From: JAZRGE01 sp045644025
GTDB lineage: Bacteria > Bacillota > Clostridia > Oscillospirales > Acutalibacteraceae
DNA: 12,236 nt
Reading direction: 5' to 3'
Assembly: GCA_045644025.1 (NCBI GenBank)
Contig: JAZRGE010000035.1
Location: forward strand, 1 to 12,236
Positions within the stretch are counted from its first letter, which is position 1. Each line of letters begins with the position of its first letter. The notes beneath the pieces were generated by a model, which ran no database searches, was not told the DNA's origin, and saw nothing but the letters and a program-made list of their open reading frames with translations. Shown here one piece after another: positions 1 to 6,959 of the stretch. The position numbers were made by a program, and so were the translations under genes.

Positions 1-1
1 A

Positions 2-127
2 TCGAGCGACCCGCGCACCATAAAATTGTTTAAGCAGGAATGCACCGCCACCGATCTTTATCAACTTTCGCTCCAAAAGGTTGGAAAATGCGGAGCTGAA
101 TATACAGAAAAACTTATTGTTTTATAA
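2..127 (+). CDS. C-terminal end of an unidentified protein (5' part outside the window)
   Basis: Reading frame 2 is open from the left edge for 41 codons and ends at TAA 125-127. The visible tail contains LFKQECTATDLYQLSLQKVG and ends in EKLIVL; it looks soluble and partly helical. I do not recognise the family. The stop codon overlaps the AAGGAG ribosome binding site (126-131) of the next gene, which is typical of translationally coupled operon neighbours and is the main reason to believe this frame. An open run of this length could still arise by chance, so the call is tentative. It would be the gene upstream of, and co-transcribed with, the dehydrogenase. Confidence 0.5.
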   Translation, partial: SSDPRTIKLFKQECTATDLYQLSLQKVGKCGAEYTEKLIVL

Positions 128-137
128 GGAGAATAAT

Positions 138-872
138 ATGAGCAAGACCGTTCTTATCACCGGCGGAACCCGCGGAATAGGTGCCGCATTGGTTGAAACG
201 TTTGCCAAAGAAGGCTACAACGTTGCCTTCACTTACAAAAATTCCGCCGAAAAAGCTGAAGAGCTTTGCAATAATATCAAGGCAAACGGCGGATCAATCA
301 TTTCCATGTGTGCAGATTCATCGGTGCCACTATCCGTGAGCAACGCTGTGGAGCAGGCTATTAAAGAATTCGGCAAGATAGACGTGCTGGTGAACAACTC
401 AGGAATTGCTCAGCAAAAGCTTTTCACAGATATATCCAACGATGATTGGAACAATATGATAAACAACAACCTTTCAAGTGTGTTTTACTATTGCAGGCAG
501 GTGCTTCCCCAAATGATCAGCCGCAAAAACGGCTGTATTATCAATATATCTTCTATGTGGGGTGAAGTTGGCGCATCCTGCGAAGTTCATTATTCTTCTG
601 CAAAAGCAGGTGTGATAGGGCTCACAAAGGCATTAGCAAAGGAAGTTGGGCCAAGCGGAATAAGAGTTAACTGCATTTCTCCCGGAGTGATAGAAACCGA
701 TATGCTGGCCGATTTTACTAATGAGGATATTGCCGCTTTGGCAGAAGAAACTCCCCTTGGCAGAATCGGAAAGCCGCAGGATATTGCGGCGGCCGCGCTA
801 TTCCTTGCATCGGATGAATCAAGTTTTATCACTGGTCAGGTGCTTGGAGTAAACGGAGGATTTATTATTTAA
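138..872 (+). CDS. Short-chain dehydrogenase/reductase, FabG-like (possible YmfI-type EF-P 5-aminopentanone reductase)
   Basis: This is a 244-residue cytosolic NAD(P)H-dependent reductase of the classical SDR family, at the usual FabG length. Visible motifs are the nucleotide-binding GGTRGIG (residues 9-15), NNSG (86-89, where NNAG is usual), and the catalytic Ser139, Tyr152 and Lys156 (YSSAK). ISPGVIETDM and the C-terminal ITGQVLGVNGG are also typical. ATG 138 is chosen because AAGGAG lies 6 nt upstream; a TTG further upstream (81) stays in frame but has no such site. FabG-type 3-oxoacyl-ACP reductase is the default reading. However, GIAQQKLFTDIS and the segment SMWGEVGASCEVHYSSAKAG resemble, from memory, YmfI-like reductases that finish the 5-aminopentanol modification of elongation factor P. 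No fatty-acid genes are adjacent, so a FabG role is not supported by context. The exact substrate is uncertain. Confidence 0.95.
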   Translation: MSKTVLITGGTRGIGAALVETFAKEGYNVAFTYKNSAEKAEELCNNIKANGGSIISMCADSSVPLSVSNAVEQAIKEFGKIDVLVNNSGIAQQKLFTDISNDDWNNMINNNLSSVFYYCRQVLPQMISRKNGCIINISSMWGEVGASCEVHYSSAKAGVIGLTKALAKEVGPSGIRVNCISPGVIETDMLADFTNEDIAALAEETPLGRIGKPQDIAAAALFLASDESSFITGQVLGVNGGFII

Positions 873-874
873 CG

Positions 875-901
875 AAAAAGAGCGCCATCGGCGCTCTTTT
901 T
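875..901. terminator. Bidirectional intrinsic terminator between convergent genes
   Basis: GAGCGCC (880-886) pairs with GGCGCTC (890-896) across a 3-nt loop, and the stem is extended by A and T runs on both sides (875-879 with 897-901). The plus strand ends in TTTTTATTTT and the minus strand in TTTTTCG, so it can stop both the dehydrogenase transcript and the long minus-strand operon whose last stop codon is at 905-907. Confidence 0.92.
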
Positions 902-904
902 ATT

Positions 905-1717
905 TTACATATCATCAGAAAATACGTTTTCGTCTTCTTCGGGATCTTCTTCCAAAATTCCCAAAGAACGGCGTATTTCAATATCGGCATCGGGATTTTC
1001 GGCATAATAGGGATCGATCATAATATCCTTCACAATAATAAAGGCGTTGTAATTGATCAAATAAGCCCTGAATCCGGGGAAAATAAAGATAGCCATAAAA
1101 ATATACACAGTTATCAAAAGAAGATTAAACTGTGTGATAAACAATGTCCATCCCACAAGACCGTAAATGGCGCAAAGAAGCAGAAGGATAGGAAGATTGC
1201 GCTTGATTCCTGCAACGGTGAGCACAAGACTGTTTTTATAAAGCTTCATAAGCTTGGGTCGGAACGTGACCGTGAGAAGCGGGATATAAAAATTCATCAT
1301 GGTGAACATCGCAAAAAGGAATATGATTCCGGCCATTAAGACAACGTTCATCAATTCATTTTCACCCGAAGCCTGATTGAAGAAATAATACCAATCGAAG
1401 ATAAGCAGACCCGAGATAGCCACATTAAGTACGCCTGTGATAATGGCAGTCTTCCAGTTTTTCTTTATCATATCAAAGAAATCAGACGTTCCGAACGTGG
1501 GGGTCTCCATAGAAGTGTTGCGGGCAACATAAGCAATTCCTGCATCCGCAAGGCCACATGTGATCACAGGGAGAGAAACAACAAAGTACCACATATTAAC
1601 CGAGCAAAAGCGCCAAAAAGCCCTTAAATAAATCTCAAAAAAGCGAACTACTCCCCTTTTTTTGATCTGCTTTTTGGAAACGCCCTTTCCGGGCTTTGAA
1701 AAATTAAGAAGTTTCAT
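905..1717 (-). CDS. DUF624-family integral membrane protein (YesL-like)
   Basis: A 270-residue membrane protein with about five hydrophobic segments (roughly residues 41-60, 90-110, 125-150, 172-192, 194-220). The segment from MWYFVVSLPVITCG through YVARN to DFFDMIKKNWK is the recognisable DUF624 signature; B. subtilis YesL belongs to this family. No biochemical function is established for the family. Members often sit near carbohydrate-uptake or polysaccharide genes. The first 25 residues are strongly basic and lie before the first helix, so the N-terminus is probably cytoplasmic. The C-terminal tail (about 255-270) is very acidic. Translation starts at ATG 1717 with AGGAG 6 nt upstream, and that ribosome binding site overlaps the TAG stop of the preceding membrane-protein gene, implying coupled expression. 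It is the last gene of the minus-strand run. Confidence 0.85.
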   Translation of the reverse strand: MKLLNFSKPGKGVSKKQIKKRGVVRFFEIYLRAFWRFCSVNMWYFVVSLPVITCGLADAGIAYVARNTSMETPTFGTSDFFDMIKKNWKTAIITGVLNVAISGLLIFDWYYFFNQASGENELMNVVLMAGIIFLFAMFTMMNFYIPLLTVTFRPKLMKLYKNSLVLTVAGIKRNLPILLLLCAIYGLVGWTLFITQFNLLLITVYIFMAIFIFPGFRAYLINYNAFIIVKDIMIDPYYAENPDADIEIRRSLGILEEDPEEDENVFSDDM

Positions 1718-1726
1718 TATATTCTC

Positions 1727-2452
1727 CTATTTTTCTGTGTAAAGAATTTTTTCGCTAATAAACACTTGATTGTAGCCGATTCTATAAACAATCTGGCTAT
1801 AAACCGCGATAACAACAATGGGCAAAAGCAGCAACAGCGCATCGAACCAAGCAAAACCATTGAATAAAACGAAATCTATAAACGGTTTGAAAGGCATATT
1901 GATAAAGGCAAAGGTACTGTTGAACTGCAGTGGCAGAAGATTCAAATTGCAAATAAGGATAAAAATCCATCCTGCAAAATAAGGAACAAATGCCAAAAGG
2001 CCGGCCTTAGCACCCTTAAATTTTGATGGAGTGATATGCTGAAATTTCACCAAATTACTGTCTTTTTCTCCGCAAGACCAAATTTCGGTGTAGAGAAGCA
2101 CGCAAAAAAGTGCCAGCATAATGATCTGGGAAGAAACAGCGCAGGCTGTCTTGCCGCTCTTCGTCATTTCCTCGGTGGGAATGAGACGCATGTTAGAATT
2201 ATCTATATTAGGGAAACGAACCGAACCTTCCTCAAAAACAACCTTCTCAATTATCTGATAATTGCCGCTTTCATCCTTGGCCTGCAAAGTGTATCCCGTG
2301 TATTCACTGCCAAATGCCAAAAAAATAGAGTTCATGGAAACATAAACTATAGCACACATAAAACCTGCGGCCAGCATCCTAAGAAAAATATCCAGAGCAA
2401 GCCTAAAAAGCGATTTTTCGCCATCTTGGGATTGATACTTCACGTATGGCAT
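1727..2452 (-). CDS. Unrecognised four-helix membrane protein
   Basis: A 241-residue protein I cannot assign to a family. It has a short hydrophilic N-terminus, a first hydrophobic segment at about 20-48, and a polar domain at about 49-102 containing GNYQIIEKVVFEEGSV. Three further hydrophobic segments lie near 103-122, 148-170 and 202-224. The loop between helices 2 and 3 (about 123-147) carries CGEKDSNLVKF. If the N-terminus is cytoplasmic, the polar domain would face outside and could be a small sensing or binding domain; this is inference only. Start ATG 2452 has GGAAGGAG upstream with about 7 nt spacing. Its TAG stop is inside the ribosome binding site of the DUF624 gene, so the two are probably made together and may act together. 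It is separated from the upstream nucleotidyltransferase gene by about 80 nt holding a hairpin. Confidence 0.82.
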   Translation of the reverse strand: MPYVKYQSQDGEKSLFRLALDIFLRMLAAGFMCAIVYVSMNSIFLAFGSEYTGYTLQAKDESGNYQIIEKVVFEEGSVRFPNIDNSNMRLIPTEEMTKSGKTACAVSSQIIMLALFCVLLYTEIWSCGEKDSNLVKFQHITPSKFKGAKAGLLAFVPYFAGWIFILICNLNLLPLQFNSTFAFINMPFKPFIDFVLFNGFAWFDALLLLLPIVVIAVYSQIVYRIGYNQVFISEKILYTEK

Positions 2453-2487
2453 ATCGGTTCTCCTTCCCTTTTATAAGTTATTATGGT

Positions 2488-2523
2488 TAAACGGTACTGC
2501 CGCAAATGCGACAATACCGTTTA
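2488..2523 (-). terminator. Hairpin after the nucleotidyltransferase gene: candidate terminator or attenuator
   Basis: A 16-bp stem (2488-2503 with 2508-2523) with a 4-nt loop lies 8 nt past the stop codon at 2532. On the minus strand all positions pair, two of them as G-U. On the plus strand those same two positions are C-A mismatches, so the structure fits minus-strand RNA. Only about three U residues follow the stem, so complete termination is doubtful; partial read-through, attenuation or protection of the 3' end is as likely. Confidence 0.65.
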
Positions 2524-2531
2524 TTTAATGA

Positions 2532-3413
2532 TTAAAGCTTATCGTACTTTCCTTCGTCGATGAACTTGGTGATTGCTTCCACAACGGAATCCTTATCTTC
2601 ACGATAAGTAACACCATACCACTTTTCTTCACAAGGAATAACCTTAACCTTGGCCTCGTTGTTTTTAATAAGAGTATCCATAACCAAAGGCAGATAAACT
2701 TCCTGCTTAGGCTCGGTTGCGTTGTTATCAAGGAAGAGCTTGAGTTCTCTTTCGAGATAAGGGAACACACGGCCATCCAGGCCCCAAATATTCATAGAAA
2801 CAACGCTATCGGGAGCAAGCTGATGCCACTCTTTTTCATCCAGAGTGTACTGGCACTGGCTGTTGATCTTGGTGAGCTCACGGATTGTGGAAAGATATCC
2901 GTTTTCTGTCTCGCACACACCACGGGCAACTGTGCCGTTATCAGTGAGAGTGTTGTTGAGTCTGAAACCGATCATTGCATAATCATCACTGCCGGAAGCG
3001 AAATGCTCTGCCATTTTGAAGTAGGTGGAACGTCCGTAGTAGTCGTCGGCATTGATAACAGCAAACTGGCTATCGCCGATAGCGTTGCGTGCGCACCAGA
3101 TAGCATGAGCGGTACCCCAAGGTTTCTGCCTATCGCAAAGCACCTTGTAGCCTTCGGGAAGATCATCGATCTCCTGGAAAACATATTCCACGTTGTATCT
3201 TGCTTCCAATCTTTTGCCGGCTGTTTCTCTGAAATCCTTTTCAATGGCCTTTTTGATAATGATAACCATTTTATCGAAGCCTGCCATTGCAGCATCATAG
3301 ATAGAGAAATCGAGGATAGCTTCACCGTTCTTACCAATGGGCTCCAACTGCTTAAGGCCACCGAAACGGCTTCCCATTCCTGCTGCCATAACAACTAATG
3401 TAGGTTTAGACAT
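2532..3413 (-). CDS. Sugar-phosphate nucleotidyltransferase-like protein (GT-A fold)
   Basis: A 293-residue cytosolic protein of the NTP_transferase superfamily, expected to couple an NTP to a sugar phosphate and release pyrophosphate. The nucleotide-binding loop is AAGMGSRFGGLKQ (residues 10-22), a variant of the usual GxGTRLxPLTxxxPK. KPWGTAHA (97-104) fits the base-binding region and NADDYYG (121-127) is the metal-binding acidic motif. Near the C-terminus, KWYGVTYREDKD (264-275) is typical of a clostridial subgroup usually annotated only as nucleotidyltransferase. The length is close to RmlA/GalU-type enzymes, but the loop differs enough that I would not name a sugar. ATG 3413 has AGGAG about 10 nt upstream, overlapping the TAG stop of the sugar-transferase gene. 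This coupling suggests the product may supply an activated sugar for surface polymer synthesis. Confidence is high for the fold and low for the substrate. Confidence 0.88.
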   Translation of the reverse strand: MSKPTLVVMAAGMGSRFGGLKQLEPIGKNGEAILDFSIYDAAMAGFDKMVIIIKKAIEKDFRETAGKRLEARYNVEYVFQEIDDLPEGYKVLCDRQKPWGTAHAIWCARNAIGDSQFAVINADDYYGRSTYFKMAEHFASGSDDYAMIGFRLNNTLTDNGTVARGVCETENGYLSTIRELTKINSQCQYTLDEKEWHQLAPDSVVSMNIWGLDGRVFPYLERELKLFLDNNATEPKQEVYLPLVMDTLIKNNEAKVKVIPCEEKWYGVTYREDKDSVVEAITKFIDEGKYDKL

Positions 3414-3426
3414 TTAAAACACTCTC

Positions 3427-4776
3427 CTATTTTTTGTTCATTTTAGGGCGTCCTGCTTCTGTTCCTTCGGTAGATTCCTTCATAAACAGAATTTTGAACG
3501 TCATAATCATAATTTTTATATCCAAAAGCAACGAGTGCTTTTCAATATAGCAAAGATCCATATTGAGTTTGTCCATCGGAGTTGTATTATACTTTCCGAA
3601 AACCTGAGCATAACCCGTGAGGCCGGCTTTGGCCTTAAGCCTATATTCAAACTCTGGAAACTCCTCAATATATTCGGCCATAATTTCGGGCCTTTCGGGC
3701 CTTGGACCCACGATAGACATATCGCCTTTTAATATGTTTATAAGCTGGGGCAGCTCATCCAAGCGCACCATACGAATGAATTTTCCAACGGGGGTGATAC
3801 GCGAATCCTTAACCTGAGCCAACTGTGCTCCGCTTTTTTCGGCGTTCACGATCATGCTGCGGAATTTGATGACATCGAATTCCCTACCGTTCTCAGTGAG
3901 CCTTCGCTGCTTATAGAATACCGGGCCGCCATCGTATGCTCTGATGGCAACAGCTACCGCAAGCATTACAGGGCCAAGCAAAACAAGTGCAATACCCGAA
4001 GCAACAAAATCAAAAGTTCTTTTAATAATGCGCTGCTCTTTGGAAAATCCTCTGTTCCTGCACACAAGAACAGGGGAATCGGAAATCTGGTTCTGATAGG
4101 TATTATTCATTATGATCTCGCTGGGAGATGGCTGAATATACATTCTCTTGCCCGTTTTATAGCAATAATTAAAGACAGCATCTTTAATATCCTTGGCGCA
4201 ATCACATATAAGCACCGCTTCGTATTTATCAATCTCGCGCTTGATCTCATCTAGAGGGCAATCGGTTGTGATTCCCTTTTCTATGGAATATCTTTCAGGA
4301 ATATTTCGCATTTTACGGATAATATCCCCTGCGTTTGTGCCTTTATTGAACACAGCAATGATCCTGCGCGGATCATAAACGCTATAATAAACCTTATTAG
4401 CGGCAATAGTGCCCACCCAGAAGATAATGATCTGGTAGAACGTGAGTGCCAAAATCGCCAAAGGTGAAAGCAGATCGCGAGCTACCAGACAAAGCACCAG
4501 ATACATTATAAAATTAGAAAAAATACCCGAAAGTGATAAGCTATATACCAATTCATGGACTCGAAGCATTCCAAGCTTAAAAGCACGGAAAAGATAACCG
4601 AAAAGCAGCAAAAGCGCCGCATAGGCAAAGACAAGCAGATAGTTGCCGTCTTCCAGATAAAGTGCTTCAGGGTAAAATTCTGTCCATGTAAAGACAAAAG
4701 CAAAAACCACAGCAGATATTATCAACAGTTCTGTGAGTAAAACGAATGTTTTACGAAACTGCCTTAAAAAACCCAT
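3427..4776 (-). CDS. Polyprenyl-phosphate sugar-1-phosphate transferase (exopolysaccharide initiation)
   Basis: A 449-residue membrane enzyme that moves a sugar 1-phosphate from a nucleotide sugar onto undecaprenyl phosphate, the first step of surface polysaccharide or glycoconjugate assembly. The N-terminal part has about four hydrophobic segments (12-30, 46-64, 82-100, 105-125), followed by a nucleotide-fold linker domain (about 135-240). A further membrane segment (about 255-280) leads into the bacterial sugar transferase domain (PF02397 type, about 250-435). Hallmarks are KQRR (289-292), KFRSM (304-308), LDELPQLINILKGDMS (339-354) with the expected catalytic Asp340-Glu341 pair, VGPRPERP (356-363) and GLTGYAQV (385-392). 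The architecture matches large WbaP/WcaJ-like enzymes. The sugar cannot be read from sequence. The start has a weak site (AGGCGGG), and the gene follows dapL by 30 nt. No flippase, polymerase or other glycosyltransferase is visible nearby. Confidence 0.95.
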   Translation of the reverse strand: MGFLRQFRKTFVLLTELLIISAVVFAFVFTWTEFYPEALYLEDGNYLLVFAYAALLLLFGYLFRAFKLGMLRVHELVYSLSLSGIFSNFIMYLVLCLVARDLLSPLAILALTFYQIIIFWVGTIAANKVYYSVYDPRRIIAVFNKGTNAGDIIRKMRNIPERYSIEKGITTDCPLDEIKREIDKYEAVLICDCAKDIKDAVFNYCYKTGKRMYIQPSPSEIIMNNTYQNQISDSPVLVCRNRGFSKEQRIIKRTFDFVASGIALVLLGPVMLAVAVAIRAYDGGPVFYKQRRLTENGREFDVIKFRSMIVNAEKSGAQLAQVKDSRITPVGKFIRMVRLDELPQLINILKGDMSIVGPRPERPEIMAEYIEEFPEFEYRLKAKAGLTGYAQVFGKYNTTPMDKLNMDLCYIEKHSLLLDIKIMIMTFKILFMKESTEGTEAGRPKMNKK

Positions 4777-4806
4777 AAAATCCCGCCTTTTTATCTCAAA
4801 AGGAGA

Positions 4807-5991
4807 TTATTTCTGAAGGCATTTTTTAAGCCGTGCCATTGCCTCAATTGTGTTTTCCTTGGTTCCGAAAGCAGTGAGCCTGAAATAGCCATCGCCGTTC
4901 TTACCAAAGCCCTCACCGGGAGTGCCCACTACACCTGCATTTTCAAGCAAGAAATCAAAGAATTCCCAAGAACCCATTCCATTAGGACATCTAAACCAAA
5001 CATAGGGGGAATTCTTACCGCCTGTGTAGAAAATGCCAAGCTCATCCAATGCAGCAGTCATAATAGCAGCATTTTCTCTGTAGTAATCAATATTCACGCG
5101 AATCTGCTTCTTGCCTTCCTCGGAGAATACCTCGGCTCCACCCTTCTGAACAACGTAGGAAACGCCGTTGAACTTGGTGGATTGCCTGCGGAACCACATT
5201 TTGTTAAGGGATACACCCTCAGCTACAAGCTCCATAGGAATAATGGAATATCCAAGACGAGTGCCGGTGAAGCCTGCTGTTTTGGAGAAAGAGCAAATCT
5301 CGATAGCACAAGTTCTTGCTCCCTCGATCTCATAAATGCTGCGAGGCAGATTCTCATCTGCAATAAAACATTCATAAGCGGCATCAAAAAGGATCACTGC
5401 GCCGTTCTTATTAGCGTAATCAACCCATGCCTTAAGGCCCTCTTTTGTGTAGACAGCGCCTGTGGGATTATTGGGAGAGCAAAGATAGATAATATCAGCT
5501 TTCCTATCATCGGGCCAGGGCAAGAAGCCGTTCTGCTCATTAGCATCAGCATAAATAACATTGCGGCCGCCCATAAGGTTTGTATCCACATATACAGGAT
5601 AAACCGGATCGGGCACAAGCACAACGTTATCTTCGGAAAAGAGATCAAGGATATTGCTTACATCACTTTTGGCGCCATCGCTTACAAATATTTCACCTTC
5701 ACGAACATCAATACCTCTATCTGTATAATACTCGCGAATCTTGGATGTGAGGAAATCGTAGCCTTCATAGGGGCCATAGCCCTTAAAGCCCGATGCTGTT
5801 GCCATTTCATCGGCAGCAGCAGCCATTGCATCGGTGATGCACTTGGATAAAGGACGGGTTACATCGCCAATACCCAATCGAATAACCGATCTCTCAGGAT
5901 TCTTGGCAATAAACTCGGATGCGCGCCTTGCTACCTCGGCAAAGAGATAGCCTTCGGGCATCTTGGCAAAATTTTCATTAATTTTAAGCAT
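4807..5991 (-). CDS. dapL: LL-diaminopimelate aminotransferase
   Basis: A 394-residue PLP enzyme, fold type I, close to the usual DapL length. It converts L-tetrahydrodipicolinate plus glutamate directly to LL-diaminopimelate, giving lysine and the meso-diaminopimelate of peptidoglycan and bypassing the succinylase or acetylase steps. Motifs are the N-terminal INENFAKMPEGYLFAEVARR, RLGIGDVTRPL (38-48), KGYGPYEGY (70-78) and CSPNNPTGA (171-179). Asp203 and Tyr206 lie in the cofactor pocket, and the PLP lysine is Lys237 in SFSKTAGFTGTRLGY. Arg371 in YFRLTAFG is the expected carboxylate-binding arginine. The ribosome binding site AAGGAGGG is near perfect, so ATG 5991 is well supported. It follows secF by 26 nt. 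The aspartate aminotransferase at the head of the same run belongs to the same aspartate-lysine branch. Confidence 0.97.
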   Translation of the reverse strand: MLKINENFAKMPEGYLFAEVARRASEFIAKNPERSVIRLGIGDVTRPLSKCITDAMAAAADEMATASGFKGYGPYEGYDFLTSKIREYYTDRGIDVREGEIFVSDGAKSDVSNILDLFSEDNVVLVPDPVYPVYVDTNLMGGRNVIYADANEQNGFLPWPDDRKADIIYLCSPNNPTGAVYTKEGLKAWVDYANKNGAVILFDAAYECFIADENLPRSIYEIEGARTCAIEICSFSKTAGFTGTRLGYSIIPMELVAEGVSLNKMWFRRQSTKFNGVSYVVQKGGAEVFSEEGKKQIRVNIDYYRENAAIMTAALDELGIFYTGGKNSPYVWFRCPNGMGSWEFFDFLLENAGVVGTPGEGFGKNGDGYFRLTAFGTKENTIEAMARLKKCLQK

Positions 5992-6017
5992 AATATTTAC
6001 CCTCCTTAGGGCAGAAA

Positions 6018-6959
6018 TTAGCGAACAGCCTTAGCCTTCTTGGGAAACTTTTCACACCAAAGAACCCACAGCGGACCGGACAAGCAGATAGAAGAAATTG
6101 AGCCGGAAACGATACCTGCTGTCATGGGAATTGCAAAGCTGCGAAGTGTGGAAAGGCCAAAGAACTCGGCAACCACGAGCACTGTGATCACAGCAAGAAG
6201 TGTGGCAACAGAGGTGGAAACCGTGCGGCCGAGAGTGCGGTTGATACTATCGTTCACAACAAAACGGATGGAATCGGCAGGTCTGAGTTTTCTCTCTTCA
6301 CGGATACGGTCGTAGATAACAACAGTATCGTTCAATGAATAACCAAACAATGTGAGAACAACCGCGATGAAGTTGGAATCGATCTCCAAACGGAAGATAA
6401 CACATGCAAAGAATGCCACGAGCACATCAACCAACAGAGCAATGAATGCCATAACGCCGGCAGAAACACCGCCGATAAGCCTGAATCTGAAACCTATATA
6501 AACTATTACAAGAACAGCAGCGATAAGCACAGCAACAATGCTCTTTGCAAAGAAAGTGCCTGCAATAGAAGCACCAACGGTGTTGGAATCTGCAAACCTA
6601 AAGTTTGCGCTGGGATATTTATCCTTCAGAGCTTTAAGGATATCGTTGGATTCATTTTCAACACCCGTTGCCATAGAGATCACAAGGCTTTTGGTTTGGC
6701 CGGTGTAATCGGTGCTGATGCTGGCATCAACACTGTTGTTGCCTGTGGCGGCACTCACTGCGGATTCAACAGCAGCAAGATCAATCTCACCGGTAAAGGT
6801 GTAGGAATAGCGGCTGCCGCCCTTGAAGTTGATATCAAGGTGAACGCCAAAAACACAAAGGATCACAATGCCCACAAGAAGAACTGCGCCAAGAGCAATA
6901 AGATACTTCTTAATATTTCCTACAAAATCAATTTTTGTGTTACGAAACAACTCACGCAT
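6018..6959 (-). CDS. secF: Protein translocase subunit SecF
   Basis: A 313-residue inner component of the SecDF complex, which uses the proton motive force to help complete export of proteins through SecYEG. It has the six-helix plan: a helix near 18-38, an external domain (about 45-135) starting with DINFKGGS, and five C-terminal helices. The signature LTLFGYSLNDTVVIYDRIREE lies at about 202-222. Asp178 (LLVDVL) and Asp211 (SLNDT) sit in membrane segments and match conserved positions of the family. I chose ATG 6959: GGAGGT lies just upstream and the codon overlaps the secD stop as ATGCGTGA, an 8-nt overlap that indicates translational coupling. A TTG five codons earlier (6974) is in frame but falls inside that ribosome binding site. 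Confidence 0.97.
   Translation of the reverse strand: MRELFRNTKIDFVGNIKKYLIALGAVLLVGIVILCVFGVHLDINFKGGSRYSYTFTGEIDLAAVESAVSAATGNNSVDASISTDYTGQTKSLVISMATGVENESNDILKALKDKYPSANFRFADSNTVGASIAGTFFAKSIVAVLIAAVLVIVYIGFRFRLIGGVSAGVMAFIALLVDVLVAFFACVIFRLEIDSNFIAVVLTLFGYSLNDTVVIYDRIREERKLRPADSIRFVVNDSINRTLGRTVSTSVATLLAVITVLVVAEFFGLSTLRSFAIPMTAGIVSGSISSICLSGPLWVLWCEKFPKKAKAVR

Noticed and set aside
81..137. TTG at 81 as the start of the dehydrogenase
   Set aside because: The added 19 residues are not SDR-like and overlap the preceding gene's tail; ATG 138 has AAGGAG at 6 nt and gives the normal SDR N-terminus.
5182..5850. A 222-codon open frame on the plus strand opposite dapL
   Set aside because: Antisense to a well-supported dapL; the translation shows no family features and the start lacks a proper site.
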